Assembly (NCBI GenBank): GCA_013399855.1
Contig: VXAY01006797.1
Location: 868,239 to 932,238, forward strand
Length of the DNA stretch: 64,000 nt
From: Oxyruncus cristatus
Lineage: Eukaryota > Chordata > Aves > Passeriformes > Cotingidae
Direction: 5' to 3'
Shown: positions 1-12,000 of the stretch, in pieces
How the letters are laid out: each line of letters begins with the position of its first letter
Position numbering within the stretch: position 1 is the first letter of the stretch
The notes under the pieces: model-generated
Told to the model about the DNA's origin: nothing
Databases searched by the model: none
Seen by the model: only the letters and a program-made list of their open reading frames with translations
Translations under genes and position numbers: made by a program

Positions 1-820
1 TCAGGTTCAGTGGTAGTAAATTAATCTAGTTTCATTAAACATATTACACTAAGGTTTTGGCTTTGCAGTTTACAGATCTGACTAGCATCCTCTGAAGGTG
101 AGAGGTATTCTTCCAAATATTGCTCACAGCAGGGGTTTATTTATTTTTAAAGCAACAGTACGCTGTGTTTGGAACTAGAAAATACTCAGAACATTGTCTC
201 CTTTCTTAAGAACTAATGCTTAAGCCATAGAGCAGGGGAATGATTTTGAAAGACAAATATATCCCTTAGAAATGTTATACTACCTGAGTAACAGAGGCAA
301 CAGTAAGGCAGGTGCCAAGTTGTTTTCAGTACAGCTAACAACAGACATAGCTGGTCAAAGTAATCTGATTGTCATAGGGAAGAAGGGGGAAAAAGTGTGT
401 TCGGGAAGTACATACATGAGTTCTTAGAAACAACTGCCACGTATTTCAAATGAACAATTAACTAAGGATGGAAATTCTGGGGTAGCTGTTGCAGGATTTC
501 ATGTTTTGTCTCTTTGTAAAGCCATTTTATTTAAAATCATGCATTTTACAAGAGCTTATCATTTCGAAGGAGAAACAAAGGCAGGGGCTGCAACTGAAGG
601 ACCTATAAAATGGTCCATTGTAGTGTCCAGATTATTTACACTTAGTCTTCCAGTTTTCTATACAAGCAAGCAGGTTAGATTATGTTTGATGACTTTTTTT
701 TGGTTGGACTCTTGCAGTTATTCGGTGGAGTTGATGTCTGTAAATGCTTCCTCTTCTGCTGCCACTATTTATTTTGGCTCATGTGTATCCCTTACAGTTT
801 AATTTCCTGAAAATAAAAGC

Positions 821-893
821 AAAAAAAAAAAAAAAAAAAAAGGTTAAATTAACATAAAGCNAAAAAAAAAAAAAGGTTACATTAGCATGAAGC
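821..893. repeat. A-rich tract with a short tandem duplication
   Basis: A run of 21 A (821-841) is followed by a 19-bp segment (842-860), one undetermined base N (861), a run of 13 A (862-874) and a second 19-bp segment (875-893) that matches the first at 16 of 19 positions. It looks like a duplication of a unit made of poly(A) plus 19 bp. The N is the only ambiguous base I noticed and probably marks uncertain assembly through the homopolymer. Confidence 0.85.
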
Positions 894-1120
894 CATTTTT
901 CTAGTGACTGCTTTAGTTGGAACAGTGATAACAGTAAAGTATACTGGTTAAAGATAACCAGTATGTGCAACTCTTAATTTCTTAGTGAAATAAATTATAG
1001 TTTTGTTATTGTTTTTAAATGCAGTTTTACTAGCTCAGATGAAACAATCACTTTTTCAAAATAAAAAATACGCATTAAAATGAGGAGAAAGTCCTGCATG
1101 TACCTACAGATAAATTCAGG

Positions 1121-1192
1121 AAACAAACAAACAAACAAACAAAAACAACAAAAAAACCAAAACAAAACAAAAAACAAACAACAACAACAAAG
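1121..1192. repeat. CAAA/CAA-rich simple repeat
   Basis: A low-complexity stretch made of CAAA, CAA and A-rich units with no G. It explains the Phe/Val/Cys-rich open frames read from the opposite strand here, which are therefore not genes. Confidence 0.9.
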
Positions 1193-2149
1193 TGAGGATT
1201 TAAAGTGAAAAATTTAAACATTAATTGTAAGCAGAAGTATCCAGCTGCACAGTGAAAGGACTTGAGCAGTGTTTCGCTCAGAACACATTTTCTGCTGCGT
1301 AATCCCTCTTCAGATAGAGAAGATAGAACTACTGATTCTAAACTATCTTCACATGTCTCCAGATATGTAATTTTCCATGATAATACCAGGAGATATAATA
1401 CCAAATAAGATGTTTATTGCTTAGGAGAACTGAACAGTCTCCTGGTAATGCTGCTAATATAGTACTGGAGTAGGATGGGGCCAAGCTGTCTTTAAAAAAC
1501 ACATTTCACAGATTTTTAGAAAATTTAATTTGCTTATCTCCTCCTGTTGCTGAAGTCTGGAGCAAATCACCTGCTGACTTCCATAGCATGGGAAGAGGCC
1601 CCAGAGCAGGAACAGTGCAAACTGAAATGCACACAAATACCACTCTGAGTCTCTGCAGCCCCCTTACGCATGCTTAGTCACTCCACTGACTGCATGCAGA
1701 AAGTGAAGGTGATCCGTGTATTCACTCGATACTGCAGTCCGTCATGTGTTGCCTCAGAAAGCTCAGCAGCAGATCTGTGCCCATACAGCAGTGTGAATAA
1801 AAAAAAGCCTGACATAAAAGTGAAAAAGCATAGAAGAAAGGAGAGCAGTAATGAGCTAAATATGTGTATTAACTTTGCTGTGGACATGCACTGATTTTCT
1901 CTTGGCTTCCCCTCCAGAATAACCCACCTGGTGTCAAGTAACTGGCACATGGAATGGTTTACAGATGGATCAGCCTCAGTTACTCTCATAGCTGTATATG
2001 ATTATATGTCACACAGATGTTTCAGCTTGTTTGCTCACTAGTAGCCAGCCACATAGCCTTACTTGCCTTTCTCTTCTTGTTTGAGGATGTTTAACTAATA
2101 AATAATAATAATTTATATAATAACTGAGTGACAGAGAGGAGTATACCTG

Positions 2150-2302
2150 AGTGCCTTTTTGGTCAGCGCCATCCCCTGAGAAGCAACTGGAAAAGATTTA
2201 TGGGTTTGATCTGAGAAATTTTTTGGATGCTGCTTAATAAAAGGAGACACTGCATTAGTTGCAGTAGTGAGGATTGCCCAGTTTAGATCACGCCACCTGC
2301 AG
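2150..2302 (+). repeat. Inverted repeat, left arm (153 bp)
   Basis: The reverse complement of this segment aligns without gaps to 8854-9006. I count 15 mismatches in 153 positions (about 90% identity), 13 of them transitions. The match starts at a CTGCAG and ends at GGCACT; flanks on both sides are unrelated. It lies 1.4 kb upstream of the HDAC9 exon at 3690. It may be one copy of an unrecognised interspersed repeat or half of a local inverted duplication. Confidence 0.9.
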
Positions 2303-3689
2303 CATGGAGGATATACATATTGTGATTTGCCAGTTACTATGGTAATGAAAAAGGATTTTTTATTTGTTTCTTTTTAGTAAACCATTAAACTCCCACTGCA
2401 CCCTAAAAATGAAGGTTTGCTGTGACAGAAGTCAGACAGGCTTCCACTGTGGAATTTGTTTCTCCCCTGATGAGGCGTATGCCTCAGAGCATCAAGTTGA
2501 ACTGCATAAACTGATCTTTCAGCTCTACTTGTGGATTTTGTGGGAGTTCCTAAATCCAGCTGTAGCTTCTTGGTCATAGTTTACATGACAACCCTGCCCT
2601 GCACTAGGGTGGCATTTTTATATATGCATTAGCAAGCTGAATGAAACTGGGTGGTCCATGGTTTGTGACAAAAATAGGTATAGTGAAGCCATCCAGTAAC
2701 TCAGTATATGACACTAGCTAAAACTGAGTTTTAAAGACTTGGTATTTTGGGAGGGAGGCAGATGGGAAGAGGAAAGTATGCAAGAGAATGGTAAAAGGTG
2801 TATTTTTCCCCTCAGGTTATTTGACTTTGATGATGATGAGCAGTCTTTGGTTGAAATCAAGGGGGGCAGTTGAATAACTGATAATTACTCACTTGACCCC
2901 TTGGAAATACCTATCTGTCTGATTTGTGCCTCTTTCAGTAAAGTGGGAATTTTGGACTAGTTTGCAATTCATTGGCATTATCTTAAATAGCAGAATGTAA
3001 ACTGCATGTGATTTCAATGCTCAGGCCTCTGGCACTTCAGCAGAGTTTTACAATAGCAGTTAATGGTGTAAAACCAGTATTTTGGGTAGCTGTGTTATAT
3101 CATTATCGCTGAAACTGGGATACCTGTACAATGCACCACAAAAACTGTAGTCTTTCCGGTCATGGACAGATGTGCTTTTAGTATCTTTGTGCCACACGAT
3201 AGGGGACTGACACCAGCTCTTTGTCACTGCTCCTGAGTTGGCTTTCAGTGCCTTCGAGCTTTAATTGATTGAGAATTTTGTGTGAACATTCCCTAATTTG
3301 TTTATAATAAAACATTAACCAGATTAGCAATTTTCTTATACCTTAGTGTTCCTTTATTATTTTGTGTTGTGGAAAATTAACTGTAAGATTGTACTTCTGA
3401 ATTCATGTTTGAATAGTATGAAGGGAGAGAATTTCATCATTCTCTCTGATTTTTGGTTTGTTATTATTATACAGCACTCCAGATACATGGTATTTTCTAC
3501 TGCAGAATAAGAAGTGACCTTTTGCCGAGGGACTTTTGTTCTTTTTCTCCCTGTACATCAATATTTTGGCAGTGCATAGGTACATGGGTTTGCTGCAGAA
3601 GCTTTAGTTTTGTCCCTGTAAATCTAGTACTTTTTGGTGTTTGGCATAAGTGAAAGGAGTCAGTAACTGTTCCCCTCTTCTCTTTCCAG

Positions 3690-3959
3690 ATGCTCTCTAA
3701 GTCCATTGAGCAGCTCAAGCAGCCTGGCAGTCACCTGGAGGAAGCTGAAGAAGAGCTTCACGGTGATCACTCCATGCAGGAAGAGCGAGCTCCCGCCAGC
3801 AGTGCCAGCGTTAGGGCTGAGAGCAGCAGTGCTCGTGTGGATGACAGAATAGGACAGCAGGTGGGGGCTGTGAAAGTCAAAGAGGAGCCACTGGACAGTG
3901 ATGAGGATGTTCAAACCCAGCAAATGGAATCTGGGGAGCAAGCTGCTTTTATGCAACAG
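3690..3959 (+). CDS. HDAC9: HDAC9 coding exon (adaptor-region exon, 90 codons)
   Basis: HDAC9 is a class IIa histone deacetylase that shuttles between nucleus and cytoplasm and represses MEF2-dependent genes. This exon encodes part of the linker between the N-terminal adaptor half and the deacetylase domain. The translation starts [20 protein letters not shown], which matches HDAC9 closely from memory. Exon residues 61-73 are [12 protein letters not shown] followed by an acidic stretch; V63-K64-E65-E66 fits the psi-K-x-E sumoylation consensus and sits where class IIa HDACs are known to be sumoylated. Acceptor: pyrimidine tract ending CCAG at 3689. Donor: CAG|GTAATA at 3960. Length is 270 bp, so the phase is 0 at both ends and skipping would keep frame. 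The previous exon lies outside the window. The same exon can read through its donor (separate MITR entry). Confidence 0.95.
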
Positions 3960-4010
3960 GTAATAGGCAAAGATTTAGCTCCAGGATTTGTAATTAAGGT
4001 TATTATCTGA
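3690..4010 (+). CDS. HDAC9: Alternative last coding exon of HDAC9: MITR/HDRP isoform C-terminus
   Basis: If the donor at 3960 is not used, the frame continues for 16 codons, [16 protein letters not shown], to TGA at 4008-4010. From memory this matches the unique C-terminus of the human MITR/HDRP isoform, which keeps the MEF2-binding and co-repressor regions but lacks the deacetylase domain. Retention of a readable tail in a bird argues that the read-through end is functional. The donor GTAATA departs from the GTRAGT consensus at +5 (T rather than G), which may help leakage. A candidate poly(A) signal lies 2.2 kb downstream. The alternative is that this is only unspliced pre-mRNA, but the match to a known isoform end makes that unlikely. 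Confidence 0.88.
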   Translation: MLSKSIEQLKQPGSHLEEAEEELHGDHSMQEERAPASSASVRAESSSARVDDRIGQQVGAVKVKEEPLDSDEDVQTQQMESGEQAAFMQQVIGKDLAPGFVIKVII

Positions 4011-6280
4011 ACATCACATGCATTTTCTAGGCTTTGATAAGCAATTGTGGTTTGATTCACTGACCTAGCAAATCCTGATTTGCTGTTCAAAGAGTTTAAC
4101 AAGTGCAGAAGTGTTGTATGTACACTTGAAAACATAGTGAAGTTCATCCTCATGGCCACTAATTGAGAAACTACCTGTTGTAGTCAATTATTCTGCATAA
4201 ATCTGCATAATAGCTGATAGACTTTGTATTAACCCAGAATTACCTTACATTGCTTACTTTTAGTGAAAGAGATCTCGTATCACTTAGCCTGTTGAGATCA
4301 GCAATTGCTGGAACTAGTTTCCGGACCTGATTGATGAAACATTCTTCTGCTCTGATTTTGAATCCTCTGACTTTTGCTTTCAGCTGTCTGTATATATTGT
4401 ATCATACCGTAGTCTTGAACACTGTTAACGTTAGGGTATTTTTTCCCCAGTAGACAGGTACTGACTGCTATATCAGTGGTCCCAGGCTGATGTATAAAGT
4501 TAATTTAGAGAAAATTACAAGGTGGATATAAAGATGCAAAGCAAGGCACTGTTTTGAAATTGCATTGTTTTCTTTTTTTTGCACTGCTTGGTTAATTTTT
4601 CATTCTGTCTTATTTGATGATAATGTCCTCAGAGACATCTTTAAATGCAGCAGATGCAAGTACTGGTGAGAAGCAAAATGCAGCATTAGGCTCTAGCAGT
4701 TATTAGGACATTACAGGAGAAGCACAGATATGTTATTGTTATCATCTGATATCCAGTCACTTGTTTATTTTTTTTTTTAATGAAGACTAAACGTAAAATA
4801 TTGCATAACCTTTCCTGCCAGGGTCTCATGGACAAATACTAAAATAAAAACTGTGCATAAAATGCCAGCTTGACAAAGGGCACGTTCAGCTTCTCTGGGA
4901 GCTTTTCCCCAGAGCTGAGAGGCGCAGTGTGTGTGTGCAGCCCGCAAGCTGGCGTCCCTTTCCATCCCTGTACGACCAGGCAGAGCAAGGCTGGGTGCAG
5001 TGCAAGGCCCTGTTTATTTAAGTCAATGCTTTGTCAGGTCCCTGCTGTTCTCCTGCAGAAAAGTGATTTTGGGAGGGGGGGCAGGAAATGCCTTATGGAA
5101 ACAGGAAGCCCAAGTGATTCATGTGCTGAGGAATGCGGAGTAGGAGGGGGTGGGGGGAACGGGGCAGCGCTCCCTCTGTTTTTAAAGGCACTCTATGAAT
5201 TGATTTATTGTCAAAGAAAATAACAAAGCGAGTAGGGAAATTGTTAAGGAAGCTTTCCAGTGAAACATTTCCTTCATATTCCCTTTTGATATGTTTACCT
5301 TGTTTTATAGGTTTACTTTTGTTAAGCTAGTTAAAGATTCATTGTGTTAAGATCCCCTTTAATATGGATAATCCCAAACCGACCTGGACTCCTTGTCAGG
5401 GTTTTTTTCTATTAAAAATATTTATATTTCTAAAGCTGAGGTATTTTAAGGTGCAGTATCTTGTTTCAAAAGAGATAGCTGTTTTGCCAAATGTAGAAAT
5501 TGTTCTAAAATATGTTATTAGCATGTGTTGTTTACATTATGCTCTAATATGATTAAATCTCTTCTAAAATGTTGCAGCTTCTAAAAAGATACATTATCCT
5601 TTTTCCTAGAAGGTCTCCAAATGACTAAATAGTTGCTTTTAACATGAAAGACCTCAATAAATAGAAAAGATTTGTTAATTGAGAAAATACAGGTGATTTT
5701 TATGTGTGCTTCATATTTGAAAAGAAATCTTTCTCCATTTTGGATGAAAAAAATCACATTCACATTCAGTAAGTGAAGGATATAGAATGAAATTATATGT
5801 GTTTCCCATTCTGTATATTTTTAATTTTCTTTGAAATCTAACTTCAGCCTTATCTAAAAGGGATAGTGCATCTTTTAAATACATTTGGGGAGAAACTTGC
5901 AATTGAGAAGAATTTTGTACAATATCACTTCAAAGACATGTATTCATGAAAGACAAAAGATATTTTTATAATGTCATTCAGATGAGAAACCCCAGTACAT
6001 TAGTGGACTTTAATTTCAGAATCTTTCAAATTTCGATAAAATTACAATAAGAGAAGCTACCTGGAACCAGTGAAAAGGAAAACCGGGTTTAAACAGCCAC
6101 ATTTCTAATTGATTATTGTCTCTTACATTTTAAATCTACTGTATTTATTATAATTTACACCCTTAGAGGTGATCTCTTGTTTTGTGTTGTAAATATATTC
6201 TGTTTGTATGTTCCCTTTTTTTTGCCTTCTGATATAAGTCTCTTCCTTTCTCAAATAAAGTTTTTTTTTAAAAGATCCCC
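4011..6280 (+). other. HDAC9: Putative 3' UTR of the MITR isoform
   Basis: The stretch runs from the MITR stop to just past the best poly(A) signal. It is mostly AT-rich with U-rich runs, apart from a GC-richer patch at about 4890-5190 that contains dense G runs (5067-5078 and 5145-5164). A TGTAAATA at 6188-6195 fits the Pumilio response element. Earlier AATAAA hexamers at 4843-4848 and 5656-5661 could give shorter ends. No transcript data are available here, so the extent is inference. Confidence 0.5.
6254..6259 (+). terminator. HDAC9: Candidate MITR poly(A) signal (AATAAA)
   Basis: AATAAA is preceded by two TGTA elements (6188-6191 and 6205-6208), of the kind bound by cleavage factor Im. 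It is followed by a T run and then by a GT/T-rich stretch at about 6294-6337, a suitable downstream element. The combination is better than at the other AATAAA hexamers after the MITR stop. Cleavage would fall near 6270-6285. Confidence 0.5.
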
Positions 6281-8853
6281 TTTCAGATATCTGACTTTGT
6301 GTAAGTTCATAACTTAGTTGTGCTTTTGCTTTGTATAACAAAATATGTTTGCTACACATTGTTGAAACAATTCAAACTTTCAGGAACAGGTTTTTATTAC
6401 AGTATTCTTACAATAATTACACAAAGTCTTTCTGTTTTGGTCTCTTGTTTTATCCTACATCAGCCATTTTAAGTTTTAGTGAATGTGGAATAGCATCAAT
6501 GCATGCTCATTTTCCCATCATGACATCTGTCTTGAACATGTGATCATATATTGTACCATATAGGAAAGGTAAAAGTGAATCCCAGTGCCTTGGCTTCTAA
6601 TTATCCAAAATTCAGACGAACTGAATAGTTTCCATGATATTTCTAAAACCTGCTTAGACCCCTGATCTGAAGGTGTGCTTGTGGTGACCCCTTTGATAGT
6701 CATCAAGACCTTTGCAAAGCAAGAGTCCACCTGTAAATATGTTGGGGAAGAGAGAATCCAGGACCTTGGCAGACGTTAAAGCATGAGACAGTGAAGTCCT
6801 ACTGTAGAGAACTTCCAGAAGATGTTAAATGCTATGTGCCATTTCCTGAACTTTGCTTAGGATCTACAGAGAGAAACAGCTGGTACTGTGTAGCAGTCCC
6901 TGTTGCTACAGTACATGCATTACAACTACCAAAAGACTTCGGAAAATTGTTGCATTCTAGGTCTTTTAATTGTTCATTTGGATCTAAGCAGCCTTGATTC
7001 TGGTATAATTTTAACTAAAATAAAATGCTTTCAACAACGTAAGTATTTAAGAATAAATAGTTCTGTAAATCAAATTCAGTTGTTCTCACTGCAAAGTAAT
7101 GTTTCATCAGTAATACACCCACAAAAAGATAAAATGTCAAGTTTTAGCTTAGGAAAGCTTAAAACAAGCATAAGCAGTATAACATTATACTGCTTGCTCT
7201 TTTTTTGTAATGATTTAGAATCCTGTGTCTATAAGCAAATCATGCTTTCAACAGGGATTTTATTGAGATTCAATTTGTTTAAATTCTCATCTTGGAATTA
7301 AAAGCCATAGATGTTTTCAACTTACAACATTCCTGTGTTAGATGTTACACCTAGATTTTTTTTCCTAAATTATTTATCAGGCATCAAAGCACCCATAATG
7401 AAGAAAGTAATAGGTTAATGCAATTCACAAGCCTTATCTTTACCCAGAATGATGTGCATCTCTTTTTCTTTTTTTAAACAGTATATGTTTATTCGATCCC
7501 ATTGTTCAAAAAAAAATAAAGTCAGTGTAGCTGCCAATTTAGAAGTAATTGCTACTAAATGAGGGAAAATGCTTCATAATATTTACCTACTCAAGCCAGA
7601 CCCACATTACTGGAATGTAGGTAGTGTAACATTAGCCTTTTTTCATCTTCTGGCATTAACAAAATAGGATTAAAAGCTGAATGCCTCAGCAAATCAGGAG
7701 CACTTCAGACACTATCACCATTCATTTGTGCACTGTCTTCATTTCATCTTCATTATCATCAGGATCGTTAAGACTTACTCCATGTTACTTAAGCAAACTA
7801 TACCCTGTTTTTATCTTCACTGGCATTCTGAGGTAGAAATCTATAACCACTAGTCCCAAGTAGCAATCCAAAAATGTTTACTTATTTCTCCCCCTTATGA
7901 ACACTTCACATTTTGCAGCCAAAATTAGCTAAGCCAAGTTAATTTCCGTACTGTATTCTGTCCCACTAGCAGCATGTCCTACTTATCCACTTAAGAAATG
8001 TTTGTTTGATTTTCATTTATTTGTTTAGTTTCTGATTTCCTTATACAGTTCCCATCATCTGGGTGGTAAAAGAGTTTCTGTACCTCATTTCTCAGTGGAA
8101 GGATATAGCTTAGAACACCATCTGCTGAATTGCTTGCTGGTCAGGCAAAAAGAAGAGCATCCTGGATGAAATTATCTTCTCTGGGACAGATTTTACCACT
8201 CTATTTGGGAGACACACTGTTTTGTTTTGGTTTTTTTCTCTTCTAATTCAGCCTAATTTGGAATAAGATTTAAAAACAAAAAATACAAGTATTTCAAACT
8301 GCACAGCCAGCAGAAAATCTGGGTTTCTCAGACATGCTTACTCACTTGCCCACACAGACAGGTCTGGGAAGGCACATCTTTTAGAACCTGTCCCAGTTGC
8401 TGGTCTCTATTTGCTGAGCTCAAGTGTCATAGTCCTTCTGCTTATTTTGATTCTGCCCCTATAACTCATCTAGCCCATACAGTATAAGTTCCCTGGCTAC
8501 CTGTGGGCACGCACATCTGTTGGAGCCCCCCAAGGGTTATTTCAGCAGCAGCTGAGAGTTAAAAGGGTACTACTAGCTTAGTAACTTGAAATCATTCAGG
8601 AATTCACTGTGATTGCTACTCAGGGGCCTTAGTCACTAGAGTTGTTTTGACAGACCAGATACTTACTTGTAAGTGATCCAGTGCTTTAATTAGCTGATTA
8701 AGATGTTTTGAATGTGGCTGTGGAGTCTTTGTTGCACTTGTTATACTTTTATTTTCCATAGTTGTCTTGAAGTAACTGTATTAACAGCATATAGCCCTGA
8801 AATACCAGGGAGATTGTTTGGAGGATATGATGTTAAAAGGATCCCTCTGTACA

Positions 8854-9006
8854 CTGCAGATGGCATGCCCTAAACTGGGCAATCCTTACTACTGCAACTA
8901 ATGCAGCGTCTTCTTTTATTAAGCAGTATCTGAAAAATTTCTCAGATCAAACCCGTAAATCTTTTCCAGTTGTTTCTTAGGGGATGGCACTGACCAATAA
9001 GGCACT
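8854..9006 (-). repeat. Inverted repeat, right arm (153 bp)
   Basis: This is the partner of 2150-2302 in opposite orientation, of equal length and without gaps. Most differences are C/T or G/A transitions, the pattern expected from neutral decay of two copies. It lies 4.9 kb downstream of the 3690-3959 exon and beyond the candidate MITR poly(A) signal, so only transcripts that pass that signal would contain both arms. Confidence 0.9.
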
Positions 9007-12000
9007 AAAGCTAACTACATATAACCAGCTAGTGTGGATGGAGCAAGAGGGTGGAGGGCTGTGTAGCTGGGTTTGTTTTGTGAAAATTTTTCATTCACCC
9101 ACATGCAAGGAATTCCCCTCTGAATACTAACCCTGCTTGCTCTGGTCTTTACTTTTAAGGGCCTATCCATCTATCAAGGTTCTAACTGCGGTCTCTATGT
9201 TACAGGAAGAACCGTTCTCTTTTTTTAATGCTACTTCTATGTGAAAGTGCATAATAATGAGAAGAATTACAAGTAATTATTTTTGCCCAGTTGGATTTGA
9301 AAACGATCCATTTTTTTAGAAAGCATCAGATTTACTATAATAATAATTGCCAAGGAGATTATTATTTTTGTGTGTCACGTATTATAAAATTTCAGTTACA
9401 GAAGGCAACAAGACTTACTTTATCACAAAATTAATTCAAGAAATGAATTGTCTGACTGACCCTGTGGTATTACAGTGTAAAAGAAGTATTTAATTTTATT
9501 GGTACCTGCATGGAGTAATGTTGGCACTGCTTTTATTTTTTGGATCCAAGATATTTTGTGCTGCTTTTCCTCCTTCAGATACTTACAATGTAGCACCTTG
9601 ACACTTTTGTTACTGCTCCCTTTCTCACAGAAAGCAGCATGTTGTGAGACCCCTGGGGCAACACTGGACTCAATTCCTTTATCGAGGTACATAACTAGCA
9701 TGAATCAAAAACTTATAAGTCCAGATCCCAGTAATTATCACTGTACATTTTGACAAGTCAGAGATACTACTTTCGTACCTTTGGGCAATTCATCATTTGA
9801 TGTATCAGATAGCACGGTTTTTTATTAATATTGTCATTGAAGAGGATTATGTGTTCTTGGAAAGCTGCTTCTTTAAATGCTTCATTTGGGAAGAATTCTG
9901 TTATGAACTTTGAATGTCTTCTTCCCTGTCAGCCACATGTTGTGCAAACACGAGAGTTTTCATTTTCTACCTTCCTTTAAAATAAGAGTGAATTAATGCA
10001 CGCCTCAGTTTACTGCTGACTAAGTCTTCATAAAACTCCTTTTTTTAAATGTCCTGGAAGAGTAGCTCAGTCTGAATGTCTTTGAGACATAGGTGCTCTA
10101 ATGCAGAAAGCAGTGCATAATGTCTCCTCTCATGTTCTGGCCTGTGACCCTTGGATCCCCAAGAGACCAAGGAGGTCTATCTGTTCATACTGCCTGTATT
10201 TCCGCAGCAAAGGGTCTTGTGTGAAAATTACAGCTATGAGATTGGAGCAACACTGTGATGTCAAGGGCTTAAGAAGGCTTTGCTCAGGTTCTCTGTAAAA
10301 CAGCATGGAGGATTCAGTCTCACACTCCTTCCCTAATTTTTTCCTTTTGCTCCAATCAATATGGGCAAGCATGATAGTTTTCAGGTGGCAGCCTGCACAT
10401 TTTTAAAGCAGATCTCTGCTATTGAACAGACCCAGAGGGGCAGAAGTCCTGTTGGGAAATGCTCTCCTGCTGTGTGCAGAAGATAGCTACTGAGACCAAC
10501 TTCTTCTAAGGCTTGCTTCCCTCGTTTCTCAGCCATTTTCATCTGTTTTGACACTTTGCCTTCACATATCAAAGGCACCCAAGCCCAACAAGTGCATTCC
10601 TTGTCATCTTCCTTTCTTTCTAGGGCTTCTTGGTTTTTCACCATTTACCTAAATTTGTTCAGGTCTTTTGTCATAGTTTCCCATAAGTTTCTGCACAGAT
10701 TTCAGTTTGCTGAAGCTACTGACTTTACAGAGGGCAATTCAAAGCTTCTCTTTTACTGTTTCCGACAGACAAATAAAAATGGAAGTGCTGAATACAGGTG
10801 CCAACACCAGAGTCTTAGTCCAGGGACACCTGTCATCCATAGCTCTGATACGGACATGTCTGTAGGTAATTAGGTCTGTCCAAGGATGCTAAAATACACA
10901 CAGCAGTATGCTTTCTGCTATGTGAGCAATTTTTTTCGTAACAACCTCCATCCCTTCCCAGGCAGGCTGTGAGAACGCAAACACAGGCAGCACAGGACCA
11001 GCAAGAAAAGAGGAACAGAAGCAAGAAATATTCCCGCAGCAAGTGACTGAGAATTAGCATGGGAATTGTTACTTGCCCGTGTTGATGGATAATCTATTAA
11101 GTAGGCAGACTGCTTATTTCCCAAGTCCCATCAACTGCTTTCAAGTTACGTATCATTTTATGTCACTGTTATAGTAGCTTGGACCCTCCCATAAAAGAAG
11201 TAATCCTTTCTTTCAACAGGAAGACCAAAACTGTCTAAGCCCCTTGGTCCAAGTAGTTCACCAAGGGCATCACCAAGAGCAAAACTGAATAACTTTCTTT
11301 AAGATTGGCAGAAGCCACTGGATGGAATTTCACATGTTTTCATAGGTCTAAGTACGGGGCAGCATTATAAGAGCAAAGAAATGCTACCAAGTTCTCTCTA
11401 TTGGCCGTATCTCCTCTGTGCCACTGAAGCAGCTGTGGTGGTTCCCAGGGATGGAGGCTCCTCACAGCATAAAGCTTGTGTCCCTAAAGGGGGTAATGCT
11501 GGAGAAGCACCAAAAGGTGAAGGCATCTTTCCAAGAGCATACTTTCCAAAATCAGAAGAACAATTACACCCAAAGAACAATTACCCTTCAGTGAATAATT
11601 CCTAACCATAAGCCTCCTCAGCCCCTTCTCCCTCTCATGACTATCCATGCAGGTGTCCCCTGGTGTACCAGCCCCTCTGCCAAGTTCTCCACATTTGTCC
11701 CATTTCTGACAATCAGAAAGTGTAAGAGATCCTCCTGGGAAGGGCCATAAGTCTTTAGTTACCACTGCTTTGCACCTGTGCTTGGCCCAGGGAAGGCACA
11801 GTGGCTGGAGGCCAAGGCCAGTTGGAAGGGAGGGATCTACACGGAGGGCAGTCCTCCTTGCTGTGGCACTATTGGCATGATGGGGAATGCTGAGAGGAGG
11901 CAGAGGAGGTGAAACAGCAATAGTGAAACATCTTACAGACACCTTGTAGTTTAGGCTTGAGAGCCCTCCTTGGTTTGGAAGGCAACTCTGTCCTCTCCTG

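Larger units (their letters stand above)
1..3689 (+). other. HDAC9: HDAC9 intron, 3' part (upstream end outside window)
   Basis: No HDAC9 exon was recognised here; the glutamine-rich exon expected just before the 3690 exon is not present. The stretch is AT-rich, with an A-rich tandem duplication (821-893), a CAAA-rich tract (1121-1192) and one arm of a long inverted repeat (2150-2302). It ends in a pyrimidine-rich tract and AG at 3688-3689. Open frames of 60-109 codons on both strands lack recognisable domains and look like chance. Confidence 0.8.

Noticed and set aside
2364..2579. Open frames on both strands before the 3690 exon that might be the preceding HDAC9 exon
   Set aside because: The preceding exon should be glutamine-rich (QQQ-type, ending near QQIHMNK); these translations do not match.
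11484..11942. 152-codon open frame on the minus strand
   Set aside because: The region is GC-richer, which lowers stop frequency; the translation has no recognisable domain, and overlapping frames on the other strand are equally open.
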